Source of the DNA: Acidobacteriota bacterium
Lineage (GTDB): Bacteria; Acidobacteriota; Blastocatellia; RBC074
Assembly (NCBI GenBank): GCA_018269055.1
Contig: JAFDVI010000054.1
Span: forward strand, 43,041-107,040
Direction: 5' to 3'
DNA length: 64,000 nucleotides
The notes beneath the pieces were generated by a model. That model was given only the letters and a program-made list of their open reading frames with translations. It ran no database searches and had not been told where the DNA came from. Within the stretch, counting starts at the first letter, position 1. Each line of letters starts with the position of its first letter. The position numbers and the translations under genes were made by a program. Positions 1 to 7,389 of the stretch are shown piece by piece.

Positions 1-612
1 GGCGAATTCCAGTCGCGCATTGGCCAGGTCAATTTTCTGCGTCAGGATGGGAATGCCCACGGCTTCGATGCGGACGACTTCGCTGCCCGCCAAACTGGCA
101 ATGATGTCCAATTCATGCACCATCAAATCCATCACCACATCAATGTCCAGCGACCGCATGGTGAATATGCCCATGCGATGCGCTTCAAAAAATTTCGGAT
201 TGGAGATTTGTTTGAGCAACGCCTGAAACGCCGGATTGAACCGTTCGATGTGGCCGACTTGCAGGACGGCGTTTTTTGCTTCGGCCAGCCCGATCATTTC
301 GTCGGCTTCGGCCAGCGTGCGCGAGATGGGTTTTTCGACCAGAACGCCGACGCCCGCTTCCAGAAATGCGCAGGTCGCTTCGTGATGATTGACGGTTGGG
401 GTGGCGACGCTGACGGCTTCGACTTCGCCGAGCAGTTCGCGGTAATCGCGGACGAAACGCGTATTGTATTTTTCGGCGATTGCTCGCCCGTTGGTTTCGT
501 TGGTGTCGCATACGGCGACGAGTTCTGAAGCTTCCAGCGTGTGATAGATGCGGGCGTGTTCTTTGCCCAGATGGCCTACGCCGATAACTGCGGTTTTGAC
601 GGTTCGACTCAT
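1..612 (-). CDS. Gfo/Idh/MocA family oxidoreductase (3' end cut by window edge)
   Basis: The frame runs from an ATG at 612-610 leftwards off the window edge, giving 204 codons. The N-terminus carries a Rossmann NAD(P)-binding motif (VIGVGHLGKEH, about residues 8-18), followed by the family's EKP signature (EKPISRTLAEAD) near residue 93 and the segment GHIERFNPAF. The last two segments resemble the sugar-nucleotide 3-dehydrogenases found beside lpx genes (GnnA-like, UDP-GlcNAc 3-dehydrogenase), which feed amide-linked lipid A synthesis. That assignment is an inference from motif style, because neighbouring lpx genes would lie outside the window. It is divergent from the ArnT-like glycosyltransferase, with only about 60 bp between them, which would fit a link to envelope glycolipid metabolism. 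Confidence 0.85.
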   Translation of the reverse strand, partial: MSRTVKTAVIGVGHLGKEHARIYHTLEASELVAVCDTNETNGRAIAEKYNTRFVRDYRELLGEVEAVSVATPTVNHHEATCAFLEAGVGVLVEKPISRTLAEADEMIGLAEAKNAVLQVGHIERFNPAFQALLKQISNPKFFEAHRMGIFTMRSLDIDVVMDLMVHELDIIASLAGSEVVRIEAVGIPILTQKIDLANARLEFA

Positions 613-673
613 AAAAATGTTGAAACTTCGCTTCCTACTGGTCGCGGTACTGATTGGAATGGTACTCTGAGGC

Positions 674-2410
674 TTGAAATTTAACCGCGAAGCTTCGATT
701 TTGAAACCCATAACCGTGCAATCCAGCAAACTTCCTCTCGAACAAACCAAAAATCTCGCCCACAGCATTGACCGTTATTTTCCGTTGGCGTTGGTCGTTT
801 TATGTGCCGCAATCTTTTTTTACGGTCTGGGCAAGTTGCCATTCATCGGCCCGGATGAGCCGCGTTACGTGCAGGTCGCGCGAGAAATGTTTATCAGCGG
901 CGATTGGGTGACGCCAAAACTCGGCGGCATCAAATGGTTTGAAAAACCTGCGTTGACCTATTGGTTGTCGGCGGCGGGATACAACCTGTTCGGCGAAAAT
1001 GAATTCGGCGCGCGATTTTTCATCGCTGTCGTCGCAACCCTGGGCGTACTGCTGGTTTTCTGGTTCGGCAAACGAATTCGTTCGGCGCGATTTGGGTACC
1101 TGAGCGCGGCGGCGTTGGCCACCTGCGGAATGTGGCCGGGGTTTGCTCGTGCGGCGACTTTCGATTTACCGCTGTCTGTGGCGATGACCTTGGCGCTGGC
1201 CAGCTTTTTTATCTGGGAACAGCGCGAAGAAAACCAAAGTAAAAATCGGTTCTGGTTTTTGATGTGTGTTGCCTTGGGCGTGGGCGTGCTGGCAAAAGGT
1301 TTGGTCGGAATTGTGCTGCCTGCACCGGTTATTGTGCTGTACGCGTTGTTGGTCGGACGGCTGAAAGTTTTGTTCAAACCGAAGTTGCTGTGGATCGGCT
1401 CGGTAATTTTTCTGGCAACGGCGGCAACGTGGTACGCGCCGGTGATTGCTCGGCACGGACGCGACTTCATCAACGAATTTTTCATCGCGCATCACTTCCA
1501 ACGCTATCTGAGCAACAAATACAAACATCCGCAACCGGTGTACTTTTTCTTTCTGGTCGCATTGGCGGGCAGCTTTCCGTGGATGTTTTACCTGATCGCG
1601 AACGCCTGGCGATCCTTACGAAACTGGCGCGAAACGCTGGCAGATCACTTGCGGCTGTTTTTGTGGTTGTGGGTGATCGTGACGATTGGGTTCTTTTCGT
1701 TTTCCGGATCGAAGCTGCCTGGATACGTCTTGCCGATCTTTCCGGCGATTGCCTTGCTGGTCGGGTTGGAGTTGGAACGGTGGTGGCAACCGGTTGTCGA
1801 ACGGCGCGAAAAGCTTTTGGCTGCGATGACCGCAGCGTTCATCGCCATCGTGGGAATTGCGGCGATTTTCGTCAGCCATCGCGAACTGGGCGTCACCTTA
1901 CGCGATGCCGCGCTGTTGGGCGTCACCACTGTCGCGGTGGCGCTTGGGTATTTGCTTGTGTGGGTTTGGCGAGGCGGGCAAGCCGCGACGTTGTCACTGC
2001 CATTTCTACTAATTGCCATCGTCATTGCAGCGACGCATTGGATCTTTCCGGCGCTTGGCAACCGCGAATCGCTTAAGCCATTGGCGCAAGCCGCCGTCTT
2101 TGCCGCGCAACCGGGTGAACGATTGGTGTTTTTCGTCAACGAAGATCACGGCATCAATTTTTACGCGACGGAATTGCCGTGGCGCGACACAAAATCGGAA
2201 TTGGTGGTGCTGAATTCGGATGCCAATGTGGCGCTGATGGCGGCGGCCAGTCCGACCAAAAGCATTTTGGTCGCTTCGCGCAAACGCTGGAGCGACGGAC
2301 TGACAAATTCTGACAAGCTGGTGACGGAACAACTGGGCGAACAGGACTTCAGCGCAAGTTGTTCGCCCGATTGTGACTGGGTGCTGCTGCGCGCCCGTCG
2401 TAAGCAATAA
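674..2410 (+). CDS. ArnT/PMT-like glycosyltransferase family 39 membrane protein
   Basis: This 578-residue protein has about eleven to twelve hydrophobic segments. Near residues 58-72 is the acidic motif of the GT39/ArnT superfamily (GPDEPRYVQVAREM), followed by WFEKPALTYW and a periplasmic loop with HHFQRYLS. Members transfer a sugar from a polyprenyl-phosphate donor to lipid A, protein or another envelope acceptor on the outer face of the inner membrane. The acceptor here is unknown. The start is uncertain: the only upstream start codon in frame with full coverage is a TTG at 674 with a poorly spaced GAGG, and a GTG slightly downstream would also fit. An inverted repeat follows directly after the stop. 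Confidence 0.85.
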   Translation: MKFNREASILKPITVQSSKLPLEQTKNLAHSIDRYFPLALVVLCAAIFFYGLGKLPFIGPDEPRYVQVAREMFISGDWVTPKLGGIKWFEKPALTYWLSAAGYNLFGENEFGARFFIAVVATLGVLLVFWFGKRIRSARFGYLSAAALATCGMWPGFARAATFDLPLSVAMTLALASFFIWEQREENQSKNRFWFLMCVALGVGVLAKGLVGIVLPAPVIVLYALLVGRLKVLFKPKLLWIGSVIFLATAATWYAPVIARHGRDFINEFFIAHHFQRYLSNKYKHPQPVYFFFLVALAGSFPWMFYLIANAWRSLRNWRETLADHLRLFLWLWVIVTIGFFSFSGSKLPGYVLPIFPAIALLVGLELERWWQPVVERREKLLAAMTAAFIAIVGIAAIFVSHRELGVTLRDAALLGVTTVAVALGYLLVWVWRGGQAATLSLPFLLIAIVIAATHWIFPALGNRESLKPLAQAAVFAAQPGERLVFFVNEDHGINFYATELPWRDTKSELVVLNSDANVALMAAASPTKSILVASRKRWSDGLTNSDKLVTEQLGEQDFSASCSPDCDWVLLRARRKQ

Positions 2411-2411
2411 A

Positions 2412-2471
2412 GTTCAGAGTTCACGCTTCAGCGTGTTTGGCTCCAGACACGCTGAAGCGTGAACTCTGAAC
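2412..2471. repeat. Perfect 25-bp inverted repeat between convergent genes
   Basis: Positions 2412-2436 and 2447-2471 are perfect reverse complements separated by 10 bp. The stem lies between the convergent ends of the glycosyltransferase and the oxidoreductase at 2478, so it could end transcription from both sides. No T-run follows on either strand. The arm contains CACGCTTCAGCGTG, itself nearly palindromic. It looks like a dispersed intergenic palindrome rather than a classical terminator. Confidence 0.8.
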
Positions 2472-2477
2472 GCGACT

Positions 2478-3518
2478 TCAAAATTTCAACTCGGACATTT
2501 TCACCGTTCGACCTTCTGTCGCTGACAAATCCGCTGCGAAGACTACGCGATGCGATTCGAAGGCCGTGTCGAAATCCGTGAGCGGCATTTTCCGGTTATT
2601 GTTCACCGCATCCACAAAAGCCTGAAACTGCGGCTGGTATGGGTGATCGGCGACATCGCCGGAATCAATCAAACCGGTTTCCAGTGTGCTCCACTTGGCT
2701 TTGTTCATGCCTTTCAGCTTGGCGCTGTAAATGCGGTTGTCCAGCAAACTGCCTTCGCTGCCGACCAGATGAATGTGGAAATAATACGGCTGTAAACAAT
2801 CCACAATCGAAGCGCATTTCCCGACTTTGCCGTCTTTGAATTTCAAAATAGTCACCGTCGAGCTTGGGTATTCATACGAGTCAAAAATCGGATTGCTGCT
2901 GCGCGTGGCGTAGCTGGTGACTTCTTCGACTTCGGAATCCATGTACCACAGCAGCAAATCCATCGCGTGGCATCCGGCGGTCAGCAGGGAGCTTCCGCCC
3001 ATATCTTTCTTGACGTTCCAGGGAAACTGTCCGTACCAGGGGCCGATGCCGTGGTAATAATCCACCTCGGCGTAATGCAGTTTGCCGAGCAGGCCCTGGT
3101 CAATCGCCGAACGCAGCATCGTCCCTTGCATGCTGAATCGGACTTCAAAACAGACGCAGGATTGCACGCCTGCCGCGTGAATCGCATTGCGCATGGCGAC
3201 AGCATCTTCGTAGTTGATGGCGAGAGGTTTTTCGATGATCAGATGCTTTCCGGCCTTGGCGGCAGCAATGGCTTGTTCCGGGTGGAATGGATGCGGCGTG
3301 CAGATGTCAATCACGTGAATGTCCGGTCGGGCGAGCATCGCTTCGTAATCTCGGTACGCTTTCAGCGGCGTGCCGTATTTTGCCGAAATCTCAACTTCAT
3401 CCAGTTCGCGCCGTGAACAGACGGCAGTGACTTTTGCGTCGGGAATGTGGTTGAACGCTTCAATGTGCGCTCCGGCAACCCAACCCAGGCCGACGACGCC
3501 AATGTTTAGCTGACTCAT
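2478..3518 (-). CDS. Gfo/Idh/MocA family oxidoreductase
   Basis: The start at 3518 is chosen because AAAGGAG lies 10 bases upstream of this ATG and the protein then opens with the Rossmann strand (MSQLNIGVVGLGWVAGAHIEAF). An in-frame upstream ATG at 3554 would only add twelve unconserved residues. The 346-residue product has the EKP motif (IIEKPLAINYEDAV) near residue 93 and, further on, GGSSLLTAGCHAMDLLLW, the usual GG..D.G.H.iD catalytic region of the family. It is a cytosolic NAD(P)-dependent sugar or cyclitol dehydrogenase whose substrate cannot be read from sequence. The LmbE-like deacetylase gene lies upstream on the same strand, 57 bp away, and may be cotranscribed. Confidence 0.9.
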   Translation of the reverse strand: MSQLNIGVVGLGWVAGAHIEAFNHIPDAKVTAVCSRRELDEVEISAKYGTPLKAYRDYEAMLARPDIHVIDICTPHPFHPEQAIAAAKAGKHLIIEKPLAINYEDAVAMRNAIHAAGVQSCVCFEVRFSMQGTMLRSAIDQGLLGKLHYAEVDYYHGIGPWYGQFPWNVKKDMGGSSLLTAGCHAMDLLLWYMDSEVEEVTSYATRSSNPIFDSYEYPSSTVTILKFKDGKVGKCASIVDCLQPYYFHIHLVGSEGSLLDNRIYSAKLKGMNKAKWSTLETGLIDSGDVADHPYQPQFQAFVDAVNNNRKMPLTDFDTAFESHRVVFAADLSATEGRTVKMSELKF

Positions 3519-3550
3519 TTGATGAATTCTCCTTTGGTAATCGAATCCGC

Positions 3551-3609
3551 CCACGAAGATTCACGAATCTGGGATCACGGTTTCGTGTGTTCTTGGTGTG
3601 GCTTCGTGG
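3551..3609. repeat. Imperfect inverted repeat overlapping the 3' end of the LmbE-like gene
   Basis: CCCACGAAG at 3550-3558 is matched by CTTCGTGGG at 3601-3609, and the inner segments are related imperfectly (TTCACGAA against TTCGTGTGTTCTTGG). The element spans the stop codon of the deacetylase gene and supplies roughly its last ten codons. It resembles other intergenic palindromes in this window in layout but not in sequence. Confidence 0.6.
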
Positions 3610-4390
3610 GAGTTGTTTTGATGAATTGCTTGAGTGCGTTTTGCAACTCAGGTTCGTGGGGATAGCCGTGTCCCAAATGCTGGCGGAATCCTTCGGCGTA
3701 ATCTACACCGCATTCCCGACCGTAGTTTGCCGCCCAGTCAGCCATCCGAATCAAATACTGATCTATCCCGTGATGCGCGCGCAACCAGTCGCGTTGCGAA
3801 GCGTGATGGCCGAGCATCTGTTTTTTGCGTTCGATGGTTTCCGTGATGTTGATGTAAAACTGTGGCCAGCGGCGTTCGCCCATGGCATCAATGCCTTCAA
3901 TCGGGTCGGCGTAATACAGCGCCGGAGTCGTCCCTGTCGGTTTGGCCGGAGCGATTTGCCGTGTTTGGTAAAGCGGCATCGAAAGCGCAAAACTCGCTCC
4001 GCGAACCAGTCGAGAAGTTTCTTCGTGATCGAGCATGTAATCCACGGGCGAATGCGTAATGACAACATCCGGAGCAAACTGTCGCATCAACTCGACCACG
4101 CGGCGCTGATTTTTGGCGTTGGCGAATACTTCCACGTCCATCAGTCCGGCGCATTCATACCAGGCGCCAAGAAAATCGGTTGCGGCTTTGGCTTCCGAAT
4201 AACGAATGCGGGAAATTTCTTCTCGGGTATGCGTTGCCGAACCACAATCGCCGCTGGTCATTGTGATGATGCCAAGTTCCCAACCCAATGCTTTCAGGTG
4301 GAAAAGTGTCCCGCCAAGCAGAATTTCCGCATCATCGGGATGCGCCATTACGGCTAACAGACGAGATGATTCTTGTCTCACTTTGGACAA
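3575..4390 (-). CDS. PIG-L/LmbE family deacetylase
   Basis: The 271-residue product has the zinc-binding AHPDD motif at residues 16-20 and the downstream HSPVDYMLDHEETS segment, both typical of N-acetylglucosaminyl deacetylases of the PIG-L/LmbE/BshB fold. These enzymes remove an N-acetyl group from GlcNAc-type substrates. No signal peptide is visible, so it should act in the cytosol. The oxidoreductase gene follows on the same strand, which suggests amino-sugar metabolism. The C-terminal tail (about TTPTKPHQEHTKP) lies in an inverted-repeat element and is probably not conserved. The exact substrate is unknown. Confidence 0.9.
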   Translation of the reverse strand: MSKVRQESSRLLAVMAHPDDAEILLGGTLFHLKALGWELGIITMTSGDCGSATHTREEISRIRYSEAKAATDFLGAWYECAGLMDVEVFANAKNQRRVVELMRQFAPDVVITHSPVDYMLDHEETSRLVRGASFALSMPLYQTRQIAPAKPTGTTPALYYADPIEGIDAMGERRWPQFYINITETIERKKQMLGHHASQRDWLRAHHGIDQYLIRMADWAANYGRECGVDYAEGFRQHLGHGYPHEPELQNALKQFIKTTPTKPHQEHTKP

Positions 4391-4654
4391 TTGCCTCAGC
4401 TTTATCTATGAATTTTGTTGTGATTGAAGACGCGACCAAACGCCAGGGAATTTTATCCGGCCGGGCAGAACTTAGGAAGATCACCTGTCGGTCAACAAAA
4501 GATTTGTGGGTTAGAAAAAGTGGCTGGATTCCTCAAACCACCTGCAGAAATGAAATTGTTGAAGCGGATGTTTTCGCGAGAGCAGATGAACGCCTCGACC
4601 TAAACGGTTTTGCACCCGAAACTTCACTTTTTGATGACCGTGGTATTTCGCGAA

Positions 4655-4870
4655 TTAAGCAGGTTTGTTGGAAGTAACGATGCCGGGTCGCTTGGGCATT
4701 TTAGGCGATACCCAATTCACGGTCTTTGAATTTCCTTGTTGAAGGTCGCTCACATCCTTTGGCGAAGGCGCCTGCGAGCGAACGGTCATAAAGGCCAGTA
4801 ACGTGATCCCAAGTCCGGCACTTATCGCGAGACAACGGCAAAAGCGGATAACAGAACTATAATTGCTCAT
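4655..4870 (-). CDS. Small membrane or secreted hypothetical protein (71 aa)
   Basis: The reading frame continues upstream to 5071, but the start at 4870 is preferred because GGGAGA lies 9-10 bases ahead of this ATG. The resulting 71-residue protein begins with a polar segment (MSNYSSVIRFCRC), then one hydrophobic helix (about residues 14-30), then a Pro/Lys-rich tail ending in SNKPA. This is the pattern of a single-pass or secreted peptide. I recognise no family. It stands alone between the LmbE-like gene and the DUF1501 operon. Confidence 0.45.
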   Translation of the reverse strand: MSNYSSVIRFCRCLAISAGLGITLLAFMTVRSQAPSPKDVSDLQQGNSKTVNWVSPKMPKRPGIVTSNKPA

Positions 4871-5451
4871 TTGAAAAATTCTCCCGAAGAGATTGAATGC
4901 CCAACAACACGCTCCAGTTGGTCTGGTGCAATGAAAAACAGGGTGGTGTAAATCCAGAGCGATGGTTATCGCCGCTAAAGTTTTACACGATCCCAGATTG
5001 TGTGTGGATGTCATAAACGAGGCAAAGCATTTCTGAAGCTGAAATTTCGCTTTTATATGGAGCCTCAGCACTGTCTAAGTGGGGAGACAGGACATTTGAA
5101 GCCGTCGTTTGTGCTTTTGCCATCGCTTACTGCGATCAAAAAATTGGTACTGAATGGTTAAGCTTGTCGTATTTTTTCGCTGTTTCGCTACGACGAATCG
5201 GATCGTACAGTAAAATCCTACAAATGGATAGCGAAAAGCGGTTATTAGTGAAGAGAGTTGTAGGATAACCCCTCTTATTGGCCGAAAAAATGCGGTTGGC
5301 AAAGAAATTGGGCAAAGGTCCGGGGGAGTAGCATTGGAGGAAAAACGCCCCGGTTGTTCCCCAATGCCATTTGTATTGGAGCTTTACCCTTCAGTGATTA
5401 TTGAAATTTGGCTGAGAGTTGTGTCGCCAGGCTGTGAGCGGACAGCGAAGC
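4871..5451. other. Gene-free interval downstream of the DUF1501 operon
   Basis: I see no convincing coding sequence here. The short frames present lack ribosome binding sites and recognisable protein features. No strong terminator or promoter stands out. It presumably includes the upstream region of the small gene at 4655-4870. Confidence 0.5.
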
Positions 5452-6915
5452 TCAAGCGATAATTTTCTTGGCGACGACACCGGCGACATCAGTCAGCCGA
5501 AAATCCCGTCCGCTGTAACGATACGTCAGCCGTTCGTGATCCAGGCCCAGCAGATGCAGCATGGTCGCGTGGAAGTCGTGAATGTGCATTCGGTCTTCGA
5601 CGGCGTGGTAAGCGATGTCATCCGTTGCGCCGTAAACGAAGCCGCCTTTGACTCCGCCGCCAGCCATCCAGATGCTGTAACCGTAAGGGTTATGATCGCG
5701 ACCATCGCCGCTTTCCGAAACCGGTGTGCGGCCAAATTCACCTGCCCAGATGACCAGCGTATCTTTCAACAAACCGCGCGACTTCAAATCCTTGAGCAAA
5801 CCGGCGATGGGTTTGTCCACTTCGCGGGCATTTTTGGTGTGCAGGTTGTAAAGCTCGCTGTGCTGATCCCATTTGTAACTGTGCGTGCATTGAATGTACC
5901 GCACATTGCGTTCTGCCAATCGCCGAGCCAGCAAACATTGCCAGCCGAAATCCGCCGTGATGGGGTCGTCCAATCCGTACAGTTTTTTGGTCGCTTCGGA
6001 TTCCTTGTCCACCTGGAATGCTTCGGGCGCTTCGGTTTGCATGCGGAACGCGAGTTCAAATGCATGAATGCGCGCTTCGAGTTGCGGGTCCTGCCTTCGA
6101 AGTTCATTGTGCCGCCGATTGATGTTTTGCAGCAGTTCCAGTTCCATCCGTTGTTCGTCTGGCGACAAATGCTTGCTTAACAGATATTCGATCGGTTCGT
6201 TTTTGATGTCGTCCACTTTCAAGCCGGAATTGCCAATGGCTGTACCCTGATAAGCACCGGGCAGAAACGCCGAAGACCAGTTTTTGGCTCCGCCGTGAGA
6301 CAGCGTCGGTTTGATGGTGATGAAACCCGGCAAGTTCTGGTTTTCCGTTCCCAACCCATACACCGTCCATGACCCCATGCTGGGTCGAACGAAATTCGAC
6401 ACGCCCGTGAAGGTTTGCAACATCGCCGCGCCGTGATCAACGCCTTCGCCGACCATCGAGCGAATGATGCACATATCGTCCACGCATTCGCGTATGTGGG
6501 GAAAGAGGTCGCTGACCGGAACGCCGCTTTTTCCGCCCGGTTTGAAATCCCACAACGGTTTCATCAGCGGCCCGACCGGCCCATCGGCAAATGCCAGCGG
6601 ACGTTTGATCGGCAGCGGTTTGCCGTTGTCGCGGATCAATCGCTCCTTCGGGTCAAAAGTGTCAATCGAAGACGGCCCGCCATGCATAAACAAAAAGATG
6701 ACGCGTTTGGCTGTTGCAGGAAAGTGCGGAGCTTTCGGAGCGAGCGGATTGTCGTCCGATGTGGCAGCAAACAGTTTGTTTTCTTCGGCCAGCAAGGCCG
6801 CCAAACTAACCGAGCCAAATCCCAATCCGGCTGCGCGCAACCAGGCTCGGCGTGACATCGGTTGTTCGACTTGGTTGTAAATCGGGCGAAGTAGTTGATG
6901 AAGTTCGTTGATCAT
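5452..6915 (-). CDS. DUF1501 domain protein with Tat signal
   Basis: The 487-residue protein has an N-terminal twin-arginine-type segment (SRRAWLRAAGLGFGSVS, about residues 21-37) followed by the DUF1501 alkaline-phosphatase/sulfatase-like fold. Visible family segments are RVIFLFMHGGPSSIDTFDPK and, near the C-terminus, GEFGRTP and GRDHNPYGYSIWMAGGGVKGG. DUF1501 genes are typically paired with DUF1549/DUF1553 cytochrome genes in Planctomycetes, Verrucomicrobia and Acidobacteria, and that partner lies upstream in this operon. The function is unproven; an exported hydrolase acting with the cytochrome protein is plausible. The start has GAGGA 5-6 bases upstream. It begins 7 bp after the DUF1569 stop. 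Confidence 0.92.
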   Translation of the reverse strand: MINELHQLLRPIYNQVEQPMSRRAWLRAAGLGFGSVSLAALLAEENKLFAATSDDNPLAPKAPHFPATAKRVIFLFMHGGPSSIDTFDPKERLIRDNGKPLPIKRPLAFADGPVGPLMKPLWDFKPGGKSGVPVSDLFPHIRECVDDMCIIRSMVGEGVDHGAAMLQTFTGVSNFVRPSMGSWTVYGLGTENQNLPGFITIKPTLSHGGAKNWSSAFLPGAYQGTAIGNSGLKVDDIKNEPIEYLLSKHLSPDEQRMELELLQNINRRHNELRRQDPQLEARIHAFELAFRMQTEAPEAFQVDKESEATKKLYGLDDPITADFGWQCLLARRLAERNVRYIQCTHSYKWDQHSELYNLHTKNAREVDKPIAGLLKDLKSRGLLKDTLVIWAGEFGRTPVSESGDGRDHNPYGYSIWMAGGGVKGGFVYGATDDIAYHAVEDRMHIHDFHATMLHLLGLDHERLTYRYSGRDFRLTDVAGVVAKKIIA

Positions 6916-6922
6916 AAATTCC

Positions 6923-7384
6923 TCAAACGCCGAATTGGCGCAAATGATGATCGCAATGCAAATATCCCCAGCGCAGCCATTCGGCTTCCGTCATCTGACC
7001 GAAAAACGCGTGCGGAGCATAACTGGAAGCGTCAGAAGGTTGGCAGAACTGTTCGATCATTGCTTCAAGCTGTGAGCAATCGCGTGTGAAATCGTCGGGC
7101 GGAGTGCCGCCAATAAACTGGTCGAATTCCGGCATGGTTTTGACGCCGTGCGGCCAGGGCAAAGACGTTTCAAGCGCCACCCACTTCATAATTGACCGCG
7201 TAAACCAGTTGTCCACTGGCGCAGTCTTTTTTTCGCCGCTTCTGGCTTTGAAAGAATCGTTCAAATGACAAACTGCTTGATGCGCAGTCATTTTGCCCCA
7301 ACGCCGTTGGCTGTCCGGGCGCAATTGGCGCAACCGATTGATGATTGCCGCTCTATCCGTTTGATTGGAAAAAGTCTTTTTCAT
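6923..7384 (-). CDS. DUF1569/DinB-like protein
   Basis: The roughly 153-residue product resembles the DUF1569 branch of the DinB four-helix superfamily. Family-type segments are the N-terminal WGKMTAHQAVCHLNDSF and the C-terminal GYLHCDHHLRQFGV, which hold the histidines expected to bind a divalent metal. No signal peptide is seen, so it is probably cytosolic. The ATG at 7384 is used; a TTG at 7393 would overlap the upstream stop as TTGA and suggests translational coupling. It lies between the DUF1553 and DUF1501 genes. Its biochemical role is unknown. Confidence 0.85.
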   Translation of the reverse strand: MKKTFSNQTDRAAIINRLRQLRPDSQRRWGKMTAHQAVCHLNDSFKARSGEKKTAPVDNWFTRSIMKWVALETSLPWPHGVKTMPEFDQFIGGTPPDDFTRDCSQLEAMIEQFCQPSDASSYAPHAFFGQMTEAEWLRWGYLHCDHHLRQFGV

Positions 7385-7389
7385 CTTCG

